Assembly (NCBI RefSeq): GCF_049562855.1
Contig: NZ_CP186925.1
Span: forward strand, 310,001 to 374,000
DNA: 64,000 nucleotides
Reading direction: 5' to 3'
From: Ruminococcus_C callidus
GTDB lineage: Bacteria; Bacillota; Clostridia; Oscillospirales; Ruminococcaceae
A program made the position numbers and the translations under genes. The notes under the pieces are model-generated. The model ran no database searches, had not been told where the DNA came from, and worked only from the letters and a program-made list of their open reading frames with translations. Of this stretch, positions 24,880 through 33,293 are shown piece by piece; the first letter of the stretch is position 1, and each line of letters begins with the position of its first letter.

Positions 24880-25281
24880 TTATCTCTTTGAGAACTGCGG
24901 TGCACGACGTGCAGCCTTCAGACCGTACTTCTTACGTTCCTTCATTCTCGGGTCACGAGTGAGGAAGCCAGCCTTCTTCAGAACCGGACGCAGTTCCGGA
25001 CTGAATACCAGCAGAGCACGGGAGATGCCGTGACGGATCGCACCAGCCTGACCGGTGACACCGCCGCCGGTAACTGTGCAGATAACGTCCAGCTTGTCCA
25101 TGTTGTCAGTCAGATTCAGCGGCTGACGAACGATCAGCTTCAGAGTATCCAGACCGAAGTATTCGTCAATGCTTCTGCCGTTGATCGTGATGCTGCCGTT
25201 GCCCGGATACAGACGAACTCTTGCAACAGAGTGCTTACGTCTGCCGGTACCATAATAGTATTTTACCTTAGATTCGTACAT
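24880..25281 (-). CDS. rpsI: 30S ribosomal protein S9
   Basis: A 133-aa protein of normal S9 length. It carries the family signatures GTGRRKHSVARVRL, VTGGGVTGQAGAIRHGISRAL and the basic C-terminal tail ending KAARRAPQFSKR, which reaches the P-site tRNA. It lies 18 bp downstream of rplM and is cotranscribed. The 3' end is intact although the integrated element abuts it, as usual when integration preserves the end of the target gene. Confidence 0.97.
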   Translation of the reverse strand: MYESKVKYYYGTGRRKHSVARVRLYPGNGSITINGRSIDEYFGLDTLKLIVRQPLNLTDNMDKLDVICTVTGGGVTGQAGAIRHGISRALLVFSPELRPVLKKAGFLTRDPRMKERKKYGLKAARRAPQFSKR

Positions 25282-25299
25282 CTTTTCTGCTCCCTTCTC

Positions 25300-25728
25300 T
25301 TAGAACTCGCAAACTTCCGGCTTCTGAGCCGCCTGCTTGTGCTCTGCACCCTTGTAAGCGTGCAGACGCTTCAGCTGGTTTGCACCCTGAGTGTTGTGCG
25401 GGAGCATGCCCTTAACAGCGATCGTCATTGCTTCATCTGCTTTTTCTTCCATCATAACCTTATACTGTGTCTTCTTCAGACCACCGATCCAACCGGTGTG
25501 CCAGTAATAGAACTTCTTTTCCAGCTTGTTGCCGGTCAGAACTGCCTTGTCACAGTTGATGATGATTACGTTATCACCGCAGTCAACGTGCGGTGCGAAT
25601 GTGGGCTTGTGCTTACCACGCAGCAGGTGTGCAGCCTTTGCAGCGACACGGCCCAGCGGCTTGCCGGCAGCGTCCAGCACATACCACTTGCGATCTACTT
25701 CGCCAGCCTTCGGCATAGTTGTTGCCAT
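25300..25728 (-). CDS. rplM: 50S ribosomal protein L13
   Basis: A 142-aa protein, the standard L13 length. Signatures include RKWYVLDAAGKPLGRVA, DCGDNVIIINCDKAVLTG and GMLPHNTQGANQLKRLHAY. The start MATTMPKAG at 25728 is chosen because GGAGGAA lies 8 bases before it. First gene of the rplM-rpsI operon. The 130-base leader after the promoter could hold an L13 autoregulatory structure, which I could not confirm. Confidence 0.97.
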   Translation of the reverse strand: MATTMPKAGEVDRKWYVLDAAGKPLGRVAAKAAHLLRGKHKPTFAPHVDCGDNVIIINCDKAVLTGNKLEKKFYYWHTGWIGGLKKTQYKVMMEEKADEAMTIAVKGMLPHNTQGANQLKRLHAYKGAEHKQAAQKPEVCEF

Positions 25729-25869
25729 AGTCAATTCCTCCATTGAAACTTCTATCAAAAATAATCTCGATCCAGCCAAAAAGCAGGATCAGGCAGAGGG
25801 CAGTTGGGTTAGACTGCACTGCCGGCATTTCGCAAGATTATAACCGGTCTCTCTGACAGTACAAGAACT

Positions 25870-25899
25870 ATTATACCATAGATTCAGCGGAAATGTCAA
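25870..25899 (-). promoter_or_regulatory. Promoter of rplM-rpsI
   Basis: TTGACA (25899-25894), 18-bp spacer, TATAAT (25875-25870) on the minus strand. Confidence 0.85.
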
Positions 25900-25992
25900 G
25901 CGGAAATCCGCAGTTTTTTTTCGATTTTCAGAGGAAATCCGCTGTGGATTTTGTGCATATTGCCATTTTGCCGCCGAAACCGGACTGCCGGC

Positions 25993-26021
25993 TTGCAATT
26001 TTTCAGGAACTGCGATATAAT
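25993..26021 (+). promoter_or_regulatory. Promoter of the DUF2185 gene
   Basis: TTGCAA, 17-bp spacer, TATAAT, 74 bp before the ATG. Confidence 0.8.
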
Positions 26022-26094
26022 AGTATATCAGAACATGCCCCGCCAAACTGGGGATATGCTCGGCAGATCTCTGCCGGAACGGAGGTATCAGAAA

Positions 26095-26433
26095 ATGGCA
26101 CAATCCAAGACGACCGGCGGCGAGGGAATCGTTTACCTGACACGCCGTGCCTATGAAAGCGGTGAGATCCGCCTGCTGCTGCGGACAGATGCTGTCTGTG
26201 CAGAACGGGATACCGGCTGGCAGCTGTTACAGGGCAGCGAAACCGGACTGGAACTGTCCAATCCGGAAAACGGGCTGCTGGTATCCGTCGCCAGAGCACT
26301 GGAACTGGAACCGAAGCTGACACCGCTTCTGGGGGTATCTTCTGCCCCGTGCAGGGCGGCATATGCCTATGACGAAAAAAACGGCGGGTTTGTCCCCACG
26401 GCGTATCCCGCGGACATTCCCACCGAATTTTAA
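26095..26433 (+). CDS. DUF2185 (Imm33-like) protein
   Basis: A 112-aa acidic protein. The pattern TGWQLLQGSETGLELSNPEN, then VARALELEPKLTPLLG and AYAYDEKNGGFVP, matches DUF2185/Imm33 proteins, some of which are thought to be immunity proteins for polymorphic toxins; no toxin gene is adjacent. GGAGG precedes the ATG at 26095. Its stop lies at the edge of a palindromic repeat (26433-26610). Confidence 0.65.
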   Translation: MAQSKTTGGEGIVYLTRRAYESGEIRLLLRTDAVCAERDTGWQLLQGSETGLELSNPENGLLVSVARALELEPKLTPLLGVSSAPCRAAYAYDEKNGGFVPTAYPADIPTEF

Positions 26434-26610
26434 GGCAACACCGCACAAAGAGCGTCTGGCGACTTTGCACGCCATCTGCTTGCAAATTTCTCGTCATATT
26501 TCACAAAAATGCTCGTGAATACATCCAGTATTCACTCCGCTTTTTGCTTCATCTGACGAAAAATTTGACGACGCATCTGTCGCATAATCTTTGTGCGGTA
26601 TTGCCCTAAG
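26433..26610. repeat. Divergent copy of the palindromic MITE-like repeat
   Basis: Ends AAGGCAACACCGCACAAAG and CTTTGTGCGGTATTGCC form terminal inverted repeats. The interior keeps GCCATCTGCTTGCAAATTT from the common repeat but is otherwise diverged. Confidence 0.7.
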
Positions 26611-26620
26611 AAAAAGCGAT

Positions 26621-26812
26621 TTACAGAATTGCCGGCAGTGCTCCGGTAATAATATGACTTGGGTCTGCGTTGGCAAGGATCATATAGTACACCAGACACG
26701 CAAGCATACATATAATGAAAAAAGCGACAACAACACGCAGCCGGAAACGCAGAAACGGCTTCGGCTTGTGAATATCATCAACACGGTGCAGCTGCTTTTG
26801 TCTTTTACGCAT
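26621..26812 (-). CDS. Small single-pass membrane protein
   Basis: A 63-aa protein with a basic N-terminus (MRKRQKQLHRVDD, then FLRFRLR) and one membrane helix (VVVAFFIICMLACLVYYMIL), likely with the N-terminus in the cytoplasm. A GAAAGGAG site and a good promoter (26852-26880) support it as a real gene. Function unknown; no family recognised. Confidence 0.7.
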   Translation of the reverse strand: MRKRQKQLHRVDDIHKPKPFLRFRLRVVVAFFIICMLACLVYYMILANADPSHIITGALPAIL

Positions 26813-26851
26813 TGCGGAACTCCTTTCAACAGGTTTGAAACGTATGCTACT

Positions 26852-26880
26852 ATTATAAACGATAAAGCGGCATTTTGCAA
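26852..26880 (-). promoter_or_regulatory. Promoter of the small membrane protein gene
   Basis: TTGCAA (26880-26875), 17-bp spacer, TATAAT (26857-26852) on the minus strand. Confidence 0.7.
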
Positions 26881-26939
26881 GTGTTTTTTGCAGGGGCAAC
26901 ACTGAAATCTTTCGATAATTCCAACAAAGGAGAAAACTT

Positions 26940-28814
26940 ATGTGTGGTTTTGTAGGATTCACCAATCATATTGACAACTCGAACGTGGTTCTCGGAGAGA
27001 TGCTGGATAAGATCAAGCACCGCGGACCGGACGCAGAGGGTACTTATATTGACGAAGACATTGCACTGGGACACCGCCGCCTGAGCATCATCGATGTTTC
27101 CGAGGCAGGCACACAGCCGCTGTACAGCGAGGACGGCAATCTGGCACTGCTGTTCAACGGCGAGATCTATAACTATCAGGAGATTCGTGCCCGTCTGATC
27201 GAAGCCGGCTATCACTTTGCCACACAGACAGACTCTGAGGTACTGATCTATGGCTATCAGGAATACGGTGCAGACCTGCTGCAACAGCTGCGGGGCATGT
27301 TCTCCTTTGTCATCTGGGATAAGCGGGAGAAAAAACTCTTTGGAGCACGGGACTTTTTCGGCATCAAGCCCATGTACTATGCCCAGATGGGAGAAACATT
27401 CCTGTTCGGCTCGGAGATCAAGAGCTTTCTGTGCCACCCGCATTTTAAAAAGGTACTGAACACCGCCGCACTGGAAAACTATCTGACGTTCCAGTACTCG
27501 CCCTGTGACGAAACCTTTTTCCAAGGAGTGTATAAGCTGCCGCCGGCACACTATTTCACCTATCAGGACGGCAAATTTACCATGAAGCGGTACTGGGACG
27601 TTCACTTCAAGGCAGACCAGAAGCCGGATCTGGACACATGGGTGAACCGCATTTCGGATACGTTCCACGACAGCGTAGAGGCTCACAAGATCGCCGATGT
27701 AGAAGTTGGCTCATTCCTGTCCAGCGGCGTGGATTCCAGCTATGTGGCAGCCATTGCCAATGTGGATAAGACATTCACGGTCGGCTTCGGTACAGAAGAA
27801 CGCTATAACGAGATCGGCTGGGCAAAGGGCTTCTCCGAGGCAATCGGCAAGAAGAACTATAACAAAGTCATCACACCGGAAGAATACTGGGAAAAGCTGC
27901 CCATGATCCAGTACCACATGGACGAACCGCTGGCGGATCCGGCAGCGATCGCCCTGTACTTCGTGTGCAATCTGGCTTCCCAGTCCCTGAAAGTCGTGCT
28001 CTCCGGCGAGGGTGCCGACGAGATCTTCGGCGGCTACAACGTCTACAGCGAACCGGGCGGGTCTGCCTATGATAAGCTGCCCCGCGGACTGCGTCGCGGC
28101 ATCGGACACATCGCAGAGAAAATGCCGGCACACCGCGGCAGAAACTTCCTCGTCCGCAAAGGCAAGGATCTGGAAGAACGCTTTATCGGCAACGCCTATA
28201 TGTTCACACCGGAGGAACGCAAGGCACTGCTGAAGATCCGCACCAACGCTCCCGATCCCATGGCAATCACCAAGCCGTTCTATGACAAGGTGCAGGATCA
28301 GGACGATGTGACAAAGATGCAGTATCTGGATCTGCACATGTGGATGGCAGGGGATATTCTGCTGAAAGCCGACAAGATGAGCATGGCGAATTCGCTGGAA
28401 CTGCGTGTGCCGTTTTTGGATAAAAAGGTCATGGAACTGGCAGAGCAGATCCCCACACGGTACCGCGTCACCCGCGAAGCCGTTACCGACGAAAAAACGC
28501 CGTATATCACCAAGTACGCCATGCGTCTGGCTGCCAAAAAGGACACTCCGCCCCAGACTGCAAAGACCGCAGCCAAGAAGAAGCTGGGCTTTCCGGTACC
28601 GATTCGGGTTTGGCTGAAAGAAGACAAATACTACAGCATTGTGCGGGAACGCTTTGAGAGCGACGAGGCAAACCGGTTTTTCCACACCGAAAAGCTGGTG
28701 CATCTGCTGGACGATCACCGTGCAGGCAAGGCAGACAACAGCCGGAAAATCTGGACACTGTATATGTTCTTGGTATGGTACCAGATCTATTTTCCGGAGG
28801 CATGCGGAGCGTAA
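26940..28814 (+). CDS. asnB: Glutamine-hydrolysing asparagine synthetase
   Basis: A 624-aa AsnB. The N-terminal glutaminase domain starts with the nucleophile Cys2 (MCGFVGFTNH) and has RGPDAEG and FNGEIYNY. The C-terminal synthetase domain has the PP-loop SFLSSGVDSSYVAA and the LSGEGADEIFGGY region. It makes asparagine from aspartate, glutamine and ATP in the cytoplasm. AAAGGAG precedes the ATG. It is followed at 18 bp by an HD-domain gene and then pyrB, so the three probably form an operon using aspartate or nucleotides. Confidence 0.96.
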   Translation: MCGFVGFTNHIDNSNVVLGEMLDKIKHRGPDAEGTYIDEDIALGHRRLSIIDVSEAGTQPLYSEDGNLALLFNGEIYNYQEIRARLIEAGYHFATQTDSEVLIYGYQEYGADLLQQLRGMFSFVIWDKREKKLFGARDFFGIKPMYYAQMGETFLFGSEIKSFLCHPHFKKVLNTAALENYLTFQYSPCDETFFQGVYKLPPAHYFTYQDGKFTMKRYWDVHFKADQKPDLDTWVNRISDTFHDSVEAHKIADVEVGSFLSSGVDSSYVAAIANVDKTFTVGFGTEERYNEIGWAKGFSEAIGKKNYNKVITPEEYWEKLPMIQYHMDEPLADPAAIALYFVCNLASQSLKVVLSGEGADEIFGGYNVYSEPGGSAYDKLPRGLRRGIGHIAEKMPAHRGRNFLVRKGKDLEERFIGNAYMFTPEERKALLKIRTNAPDPMAITKPFYDKVQDQDDVTKMQYLDLHMWMAGDILLKADKMSMANSLELRVPFLDKKVMELAEQIPTRYRVTREAVTDEKTPYITKYAMRLAAKKDTPPQTAKTAAKKKLGFPVPIRVWLKEDKYYSIVRERFESDEANRFFHTEKLVHLLDDHRAGKADNSRKIWTLYMFLVWYQIYFPEACGA

Positions 28815-28832
28815 AGGAGCGGCAGAACAAAA

Positions 28833-29501
28833 ATGGCAAGTCATGTAACCTATGCCTATATCCGGCAGAATCCCGATATTCGGGAATATATCCGCCGTGC
28901 CGATATGTCCCTTGCGGCGATCGGCTATACCGAGCATTCCTTTGCCCATGTGGAAAAGGCGGCACACAATGCGGCAATGATTCTGGAAACTCTGAACTAT
29001 CCGCCGCGGCAGGTGGAACTGGCGAAAATCGCCGGTTTTCTCCACGACATCGGAAACGTCATCAACCGGAACGACCACGCCCAAAGCGGTGCAGTCATGG
29101 CATTTCGTCTGCTGGACCGGCTGGAAATGCCGGTAGACGAGATCTGTTCTATCATCTCGGCGATCGGCAACCACGACGAGGGCACTGCCCAGCCGGTAGA
29201 TGCCATTTCCGCTGCCCTGATTATTGCAGACAAGACGGACGTTCGCCGCAGCCGCGTGCGGAACACCGACTTTATGACTTTCGATATTCACGACCGCGTG
29301 AATTATGCGGTGGAATACTCCAACCTGCATTTCAGCGAGGACAAAAAGTCACTCGTTCTGGATCTGACCATTGACACGGAGATCTCCTCTGTGCTGGAAT
29401 ATTTCGAAATTTTCATGGAACGCATGCTGCTTTCCAAGCGTGCTGCCCTGTTCTTTGATAAAAAGTTCAAGATGTACATCAACGGCAGCAGTATTTTGTA
29501 A
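28833..29501 (+). CDS. HD-domain phosphohydrolase
   Basis: A 222-aa protein with an HD fold: His in FAHVEKAAHNA, the metal pair HD in GFLHDIGNVINRNDH, and a later Asp in IADKTDVRRSR. Members cleave nucleotides or cyclic dinucleotides with metal ions. No partner domain is present, so the substrate is unknown. It sits between asnB and pyrB with short gaps and GGAG sites. Confidence 0.85.
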   Translation: MASHVTYAYIRQNPDIREYIRRADMSLAAIGYTEHSFAHVEKAAHNAAMILETLNYPPRQVELAKIAGFLHDIGNVINRNDHAQSGAVMAFRLLDRLEMPVDEICSIISAIGNHDEGTAQPVDAISAALIIADKTDVRRSRVRNTDFMTFDIHDRVNYAVEYSNLHFSEDKKSLVLDLTIDTEISSVLEYFEIFMERMLLSKRAALFFDKKFKMYINGSSIL

Positions 29502-29588
29502 AGACAACTCCGCTGGCTCCCAGCGGTATTGCCATAAATTCCCGAAGCCGATGCACGACTTCGGAGAAAACAACGGAGGTACAATATC

Positions 29589-30674
29589 ATGATTTCACCG
29601 TATCCGCATCTGATTGATTTGAACGACTATCCTGTTTCGTGGTGGAAACAGGTGGTGGATCTGGGGGAACAGATCAAAAATCACCCCGAAATTTACGCCG
29701 GTGCATGCAGCAACAAGATCATGGCGACCTTGTTCTATGAGCCGTCCACCCGCACCCAGATGTCTTTCCAGACCGCAATGCTGCGTCTGGGCGGCAGACT
29801 GATCGGGTTCGACAATCCGGCAAACTCCTCGGTATCCAAGGGCGAAACTCTGAAAGATACCACAAAGATCGTCAGCGGCTACGCAGATATTCTGGTGATG
29901 CGTCATCCGGTAGCCGGTGCGGCAAAGGCAGCTGCCCTGTCCGCAGACTGTCCGGTCATCAATGCCGGCGACAGCGGGCACCTGCACCCCACCCAGACCC
30001 TGACCGACTTGCTGACTCTCCAGTGTGAAAAGGGCAGACTGGATCACCTGACCATTGGTCTGTGCGGCGACCTGATCAACGGCAGAACCGTGCATTCTCT
30101 GTTGAAAGCAATGTCATGCTTCGAGGGCAACCACTTCATTCTGATCTCCACACCGGAACTGGGACTGCCGTCCTATGTCAAGGATATTCTGAACGCCAGC
30201 AACTGTGACTTTGAGGAGGTTTCTTCTCTGGAAGAAGTTCTTCCGAAGCTGGACGTTCTGTACATGACACGGATCCAGCAGGAGCGTTTTGCCAGCCGCG
30301 AGGAATATCTGGCACAGAAGGACACCTATATCCTGACCACCAAGAAGATGCAGGCAGCCAAGAAAGACCTGGTCGTGCTGCACCCGCTGCCCCGCGTGGA
30401 CGAAATCGAAGTGGCTCTGGACGAAGACCCCCGTGCGATGTACTTCAAGCAGGCAAAGTATGGCATGTACGTCCGCATGGCACTGATCATCACCATGCTG
30501 AATCTGGACACCCACACCACACTGCTCCGCGGCAAGACGTTCCCCGGTGCAGTCTGCAAGAATCCCAACTGTATTACCCACACTGAAACCTATCTGCCTA
30601 AGAGCTTTATTTCCCTCGGAAATTCTCTGTTGGAGTGTGAGTTCTGCAATGAACGGCTGCTGATGGAACACTGA
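29589..30674 (+). CDS. pyrB: Aspartate carbamoyltransferase with a PyrI-like zinc-binding tail
   Basis: A 361-aa protein. Residues 1-310 are PyrB: carbamoyl phosphate motif FYEPSTRTQMSF, HPTQTLTDL and HPLPRVDEI. It makes carbamoyl aspartate, the first committed step of pyrimidine synthesis. Residues 315-361 add Cys323, Cys328, Cys350 and Cys353 in CKNPNCI and CEFCNE, the zinc pattern of the regulatory chain PyrI. The nucleotide-binding domain of PyrI is absent. The tail may stabilise subunit contacts in a trimer or dodecamer without normal CTP control. AGGT-type site before the ATG; terminator follows. Confidence 0.94.
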   Translation: MISPYPHLIDLNDYPVSWWKQVVDLGEQIKNHPEIYAGACSNKIMATLFYEPSTRTQMSFQTAMLRLGGRLIGFDNPANSSVSKGETLKDTTKIVSGYADILVMRHPVAGAAKAAALSADCPVINAGDSGHLHPTQTLTDLLTLQCEKGRLDHLTIGLCGDLINGRTVHSLLKAMSCFEGNHFILISTPELGLPSYVKDILNASNCDFEEVSSLEEVLPKLDVLYMTRIQQERFASREEYLAQKDTYILTTKKMQAAKKDLVVLHPLPRVDEIEVALDEDPRAMYFKQAKYGMYVRMALIITMLNLDTHTTLLRGKTFPGAVCKNPNCITHTETYLPKSFISLGNSLLECEFCNERLLMEH

Positions 30675-30703
30675 TCGGAACAGTATTTTTCCTGTCATTT
30701 CTA

Positions 30704-30741
30704 AAAAGCACGATTTCCCACCGCGGAAATCGTGTTTTTTT
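30704..30741 (+). terminator. Terminator of the asnB-pyrB operon
   Basis: CACGATTTCC pairs with GGAAATCGTG, then TTTTTTTG. Confidence 0.88.
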
Positions 30742-30816
30742 GCACAAAAATATAGATGAAAAAAGATGAATCTATACAAGTTTTTCACGAATCCGGTTAA
30801 TCTTTTGTAAATCCCC

Positions 30817-30845
30817 TTGCCAAGAAAATCGGTTTGTGCTATACT
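30817..30845 (+). promoter_or_regulatory. Promoter-like sequence with no gene behind it
   Basis: TTGCCA, 17-bp spacer, TATACT. The next 330 bases hold only the palindromic repeat, so it may drive an untranslated RNA or malQ at a distance. Confidence 0.5.
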
Positions 30846-30902
30846 AAAGGGGAAGAAAAGGGAACGCCGTCAGCAATTCCATGCAAACTTTATGCAGCGT
30901 TT

Positions 30903-31152
30903 CCTTAGGGGAAACACTGCATAAAGCCCGCCTGACGGCTTTGCACGCAATCTGCTTGCAGATTTTCCGTCATATTGCCCAGAAATCCCTTGCAATACGA
31001 CTGCGTTCGAGGCAGGATTCTGCTCGAGAACAAAGGAGTGTCGCACTAAGATGAATTGCGACCATACAGTATGCCTGCGGAATTTCTAGGCAATCTGCCG
31101 AAAAAATCTGACTACGCATCTTACGCACAAGCTTTATGCAGCGTTTCCCTAA
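30903..31152. repeat. Palindromic MITE-like repeat, long variant with central insert
   Basis: Starts GGAAACACTGCATAAAGC and ends GCTTTATGCAGCGTTTCC. Arms match copies at 51469, 51868, 56165 and 63498 in inverted orientation. About 70 extra bases lie at the centre (31000-31070). Confidence 0.8.
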
Positions 31153-31178
31153 GCTTTGGAAAATCGATGGCGGCAGAC

Positions 31179-31580
31179 TTATGCCGGCAGGCGGAACCGT
31201 TTTGCGGCGACGCTGCAAATGCCGAATGCGGGAATGCACAGCAAAAACCACAGTCCCGAAAAGGGCAGGCAGATCTGTCCGTAGAGGTTCAGCGGCATGC
31301 TGCTGTAGTCCCAGACGTTCCAGCCCATGACCAGATTGTCCGCCACCCCAACGGTGAATTCCAGTGCCGTGATCAGCAGTGCTCCGCAAAGGCATTGCAG
31401 CAGCAGCGTTTTCGGCGGTGCTGCCGCGTGGAGCAGATACAGCCCCACCGCAGCCGTACCGCCGGTGAGCGTCATGGTCCAGTGGGTGTACCCGCGGCAG
31501 ACGATCTCCAGCAGACTGTAGACAAACGCCCCCAGCAGGAAGAACCAGCAGAGTTCGTAGAATCGGATATGCAGCTTCAA
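31179..31580 (-). CDS. Membrane protein of the putative ABC-transporter type IV (PF06541-like) family
   Basis: A 133-aa membrane protein with about four hydrophobic helices. The motif GWNVWDYSSMPLNLYGQICL followed by FSGLWF is the mark of this family of small membrane proteins, whose function is unclear. A TTG start at 31580 is proposed because AGGAAG lies about 7 bases before it and no ATG is near. It is divergent from malQ. Its C-terminal end lies just outside the repeat at 30903-31152. Confidence 0.7.
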   Translation of the reverse strand: MKLHIRFYELCWFFLLGAFVYSLLEIVCRGYTHWTMTLTGGTAAVGLYLLHAAAPPKTLLLQCLCGALLITALEFTVGVADNLVMGWNVWDYSSMPLNLYGQICLPFSGLWFLLCIPAFGICSVAAKRFRLPA

Positions 31581-31703
31581 AAAAATCACTTCCTGTTTCG
31601 TGTGTATGCATAAACGTAGTCTGTGCAGAATGGGAGAAAATATGCGGCTGGAGTTTCCAGTCCAAAGCGATCTGTTCAAGTTTTATTTTTTGGAGGTATC
31701 AAT

Positions 31704-33293
31704 ATGCGAAAAAGTGGTATTTTGATGCACATTTCCAGTTTGCCGTCAGAATTCGGCATCGGAAAGCTGGGCGATTCTGCCTATATGTTTGCCAATTTCC
31801 TGCGGGACTGTGGTGTGCAGGTGTGGCAGATCCTGCCGCTGTCGCCGACCAGCTACGGCGATTCCCCGTACCAGTCCTTTTCCGTCCACGCCGGAAATCC
31901 CTATTTCATTGATTTCCAGCGGCTGGAAAAGCAGGGCTATCTGGCACCGCCGGATTACGAGGACATTGTCTGGGGCGAAGACCCGCGTCGGGTAGACTAT
32001 GCCCGCATATATAATTATTGTTTCCACGTGCTGCGGACGGCGTTTTCCCGTTTCCGGAAAGAGGATAAAGCCTATCTGGAATTCTGCGAAGCCCAGAAGT
32101 ACTGGCTGCCGGACTATGCCCTGTTTATGGCGTTGAAAGATGCCCATGACGGCAAGCCGTGGTACCAGTGGGAAAAGCCGCTGGCAATGCGGGAACCGAA
32201 GGCACTGGAAAAGGCAAAGGAAACCTATGCGGAACAGATCAGCTTCTACACTGTGCTGCAATTCTGGTTCTATCAGCAGTGGGGTCAGCTGAAAGCGTAC
32301 TGCAACCAGAATGGCATTTCCATTGTCGGCGATATTCCCATTTATGTGGCATATGACAGCGTTGATGTGTGGGTGAATCCGGAACTGTTCCTGCTGGACA
32401 AGACCAGAACGCCCATCGATGTGGCAGGCTGTCCGCCGGACGTGTTCTCACCTACCGGTCAGCTGTGGGGCAATCCGCTGTATGACTGGAAGTATCATCA
32501 GAAAACCGGTTTTGCATGGTGGATCCAGCGGCTGAAAAGTGCATCCACACTGTACAACACCGTGCGTATCGACCACTTCCGCGGCTTCGAAAGCTTTTAT
32601 GCGATCCCCTACGGCAAAAAAACTGCCGAGGTGGGCGAGTGGCGTAAGGGCCCGGGCATGGCTCTGTTCCAAGCTGTCAAGGAAGCACTGGGCGACCTGT
32701 CGATCATTGCGGAAGATCTGGGCTTTGTGACACCGGAAGTGCGGAAGCTGCTGGAGGATTCCGGCTATCCGGGCATGAAAGTATTGCAGTTTGCCTTTGA
32801 CGATGATCCCAAGAGCACCTATCTGCCCCAGAACTACACCACGACCAACTGCGTTGCCTACACGGGCACGCATGATAATATGACGCTCCGCGGCTGGATC
32901 CACGGCTCGCCGGCAAAGACCATTGCCTTTGCGAAGCGGTATCTCCACTGCCGGAGTGCCAACGACCTGCCGGCTGCCATTCTGCGGCTGACATGGAGCA
33001 GCACGGCAAACCTCGCCGTGGCACAGATGCAGGACTTTCTGGACGCAGGTCCGGAGGGCCGCATGAATACGCCGTCCACGACCGGCGGCAACTGGCAGTA
33101 TCGGACACTGACCAGCGATTTCAACCCCAGACTGGCAAAGCGGATCTACCAGCTGAATGAACTGTTCAACCGTCTGCCGGAAGAATCCCTGCAAAAGCCG
33201 GTGTCCAAAAAGCGGCAGAAAGCAGCGGCAAAAGCAGCAGCCAAGGCGGCTGCCGGAACGAAACCTATGGAGAAAAAGGAGAAGAAGTCATGA
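31704..33293 (+). CDS. malQ: 4-alpha-glucanotransferase (GH77, amylomaltase)
   Basis: A 529-aa enzyme that transfers glucan chains between malto-oligosaccharides in the cytoplasm. GH77 motifs: VQVWQILPLSPTSYGDSPYQ, GDIPIYVAYDSVDVW, RIDHFRGFE (nucleophile Asp region), IAEDLGFVTPEV and YTGTHDNMT. GGAGG precedes ATG 31704. The last 25 residues are a Lys/Ala-rich tail (KKRQKAAAKAAAKAAAG) not needed for the fold. The stop overlaps the glgP start, so the two are coupled for glycogen or maltodextrin use. Confidence 0.95.
   Translation: MRKSGILMHISSLPSEFGIGKLGDSAYMFANFLRDCGVQVWQILPLSPTSYGDSPYQSFSVHAGNPYFIDFQRLEKQGYLAPPDYEDIVWGEDPRRVDYARIYNYCFHVLRTAFSRFRKEDKAYLEFCEAQKYWLPDYALFMALKDAHDGKPWYQWEKPLAMREPKALEKAKETYAEQISFYTVLQFWFYQQWGQLKAYCNQNGISIVGDIPIYVAYDSVDVWVNPELFLLDKTRTPIDVAGCPPDVFSPTGQLWGNPLYDWKYHQKTGFAWWIQRLKSASTLYNTVRIDHFRGFESFYAIPYGKKTAEVGEWRKGPGMALFQAVKEALGDLSIIAEDLGFVTPEVRKLLEDSGYPGMKVLQFAFDDDPKSTYLPQNYTTTNCVAYTGTHDNMTLRGWIHGSPAKTIAFAKRYLHCRSANDLPAAILRLTWSSTANLAVAQMQDFLDAGPEGRMNTPSTTGGNWQYRTLTSDFNPRLAKRIYQLNELFNRLPEESLQKPVSKKRQKAAAKAAAKAAAGTKPMEKKEKKS

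Larger units (their letters stand above)
25729..26094. other. Divergent promoter region between rplM and the DUF2185 gene
   Basis: Contains the two promoters listed separately and the rplM leader. No gene seen. Confidence 0.7.
30675..31178. other. Gene-free stretch after pyrB
   Basis: Contains the pyrB terminator, a promoter-like pair at 30817-30845 and a long variant of the palindromic repeat. No gene seen. Confidence 0.65.

Noticed and set aside
27711..29330. Long minus-strand frame opposite asnB and the HD gene
   Set aside because: Spans the ends of two well-supported plus-strand genes and has no motif or ribosome binding site.
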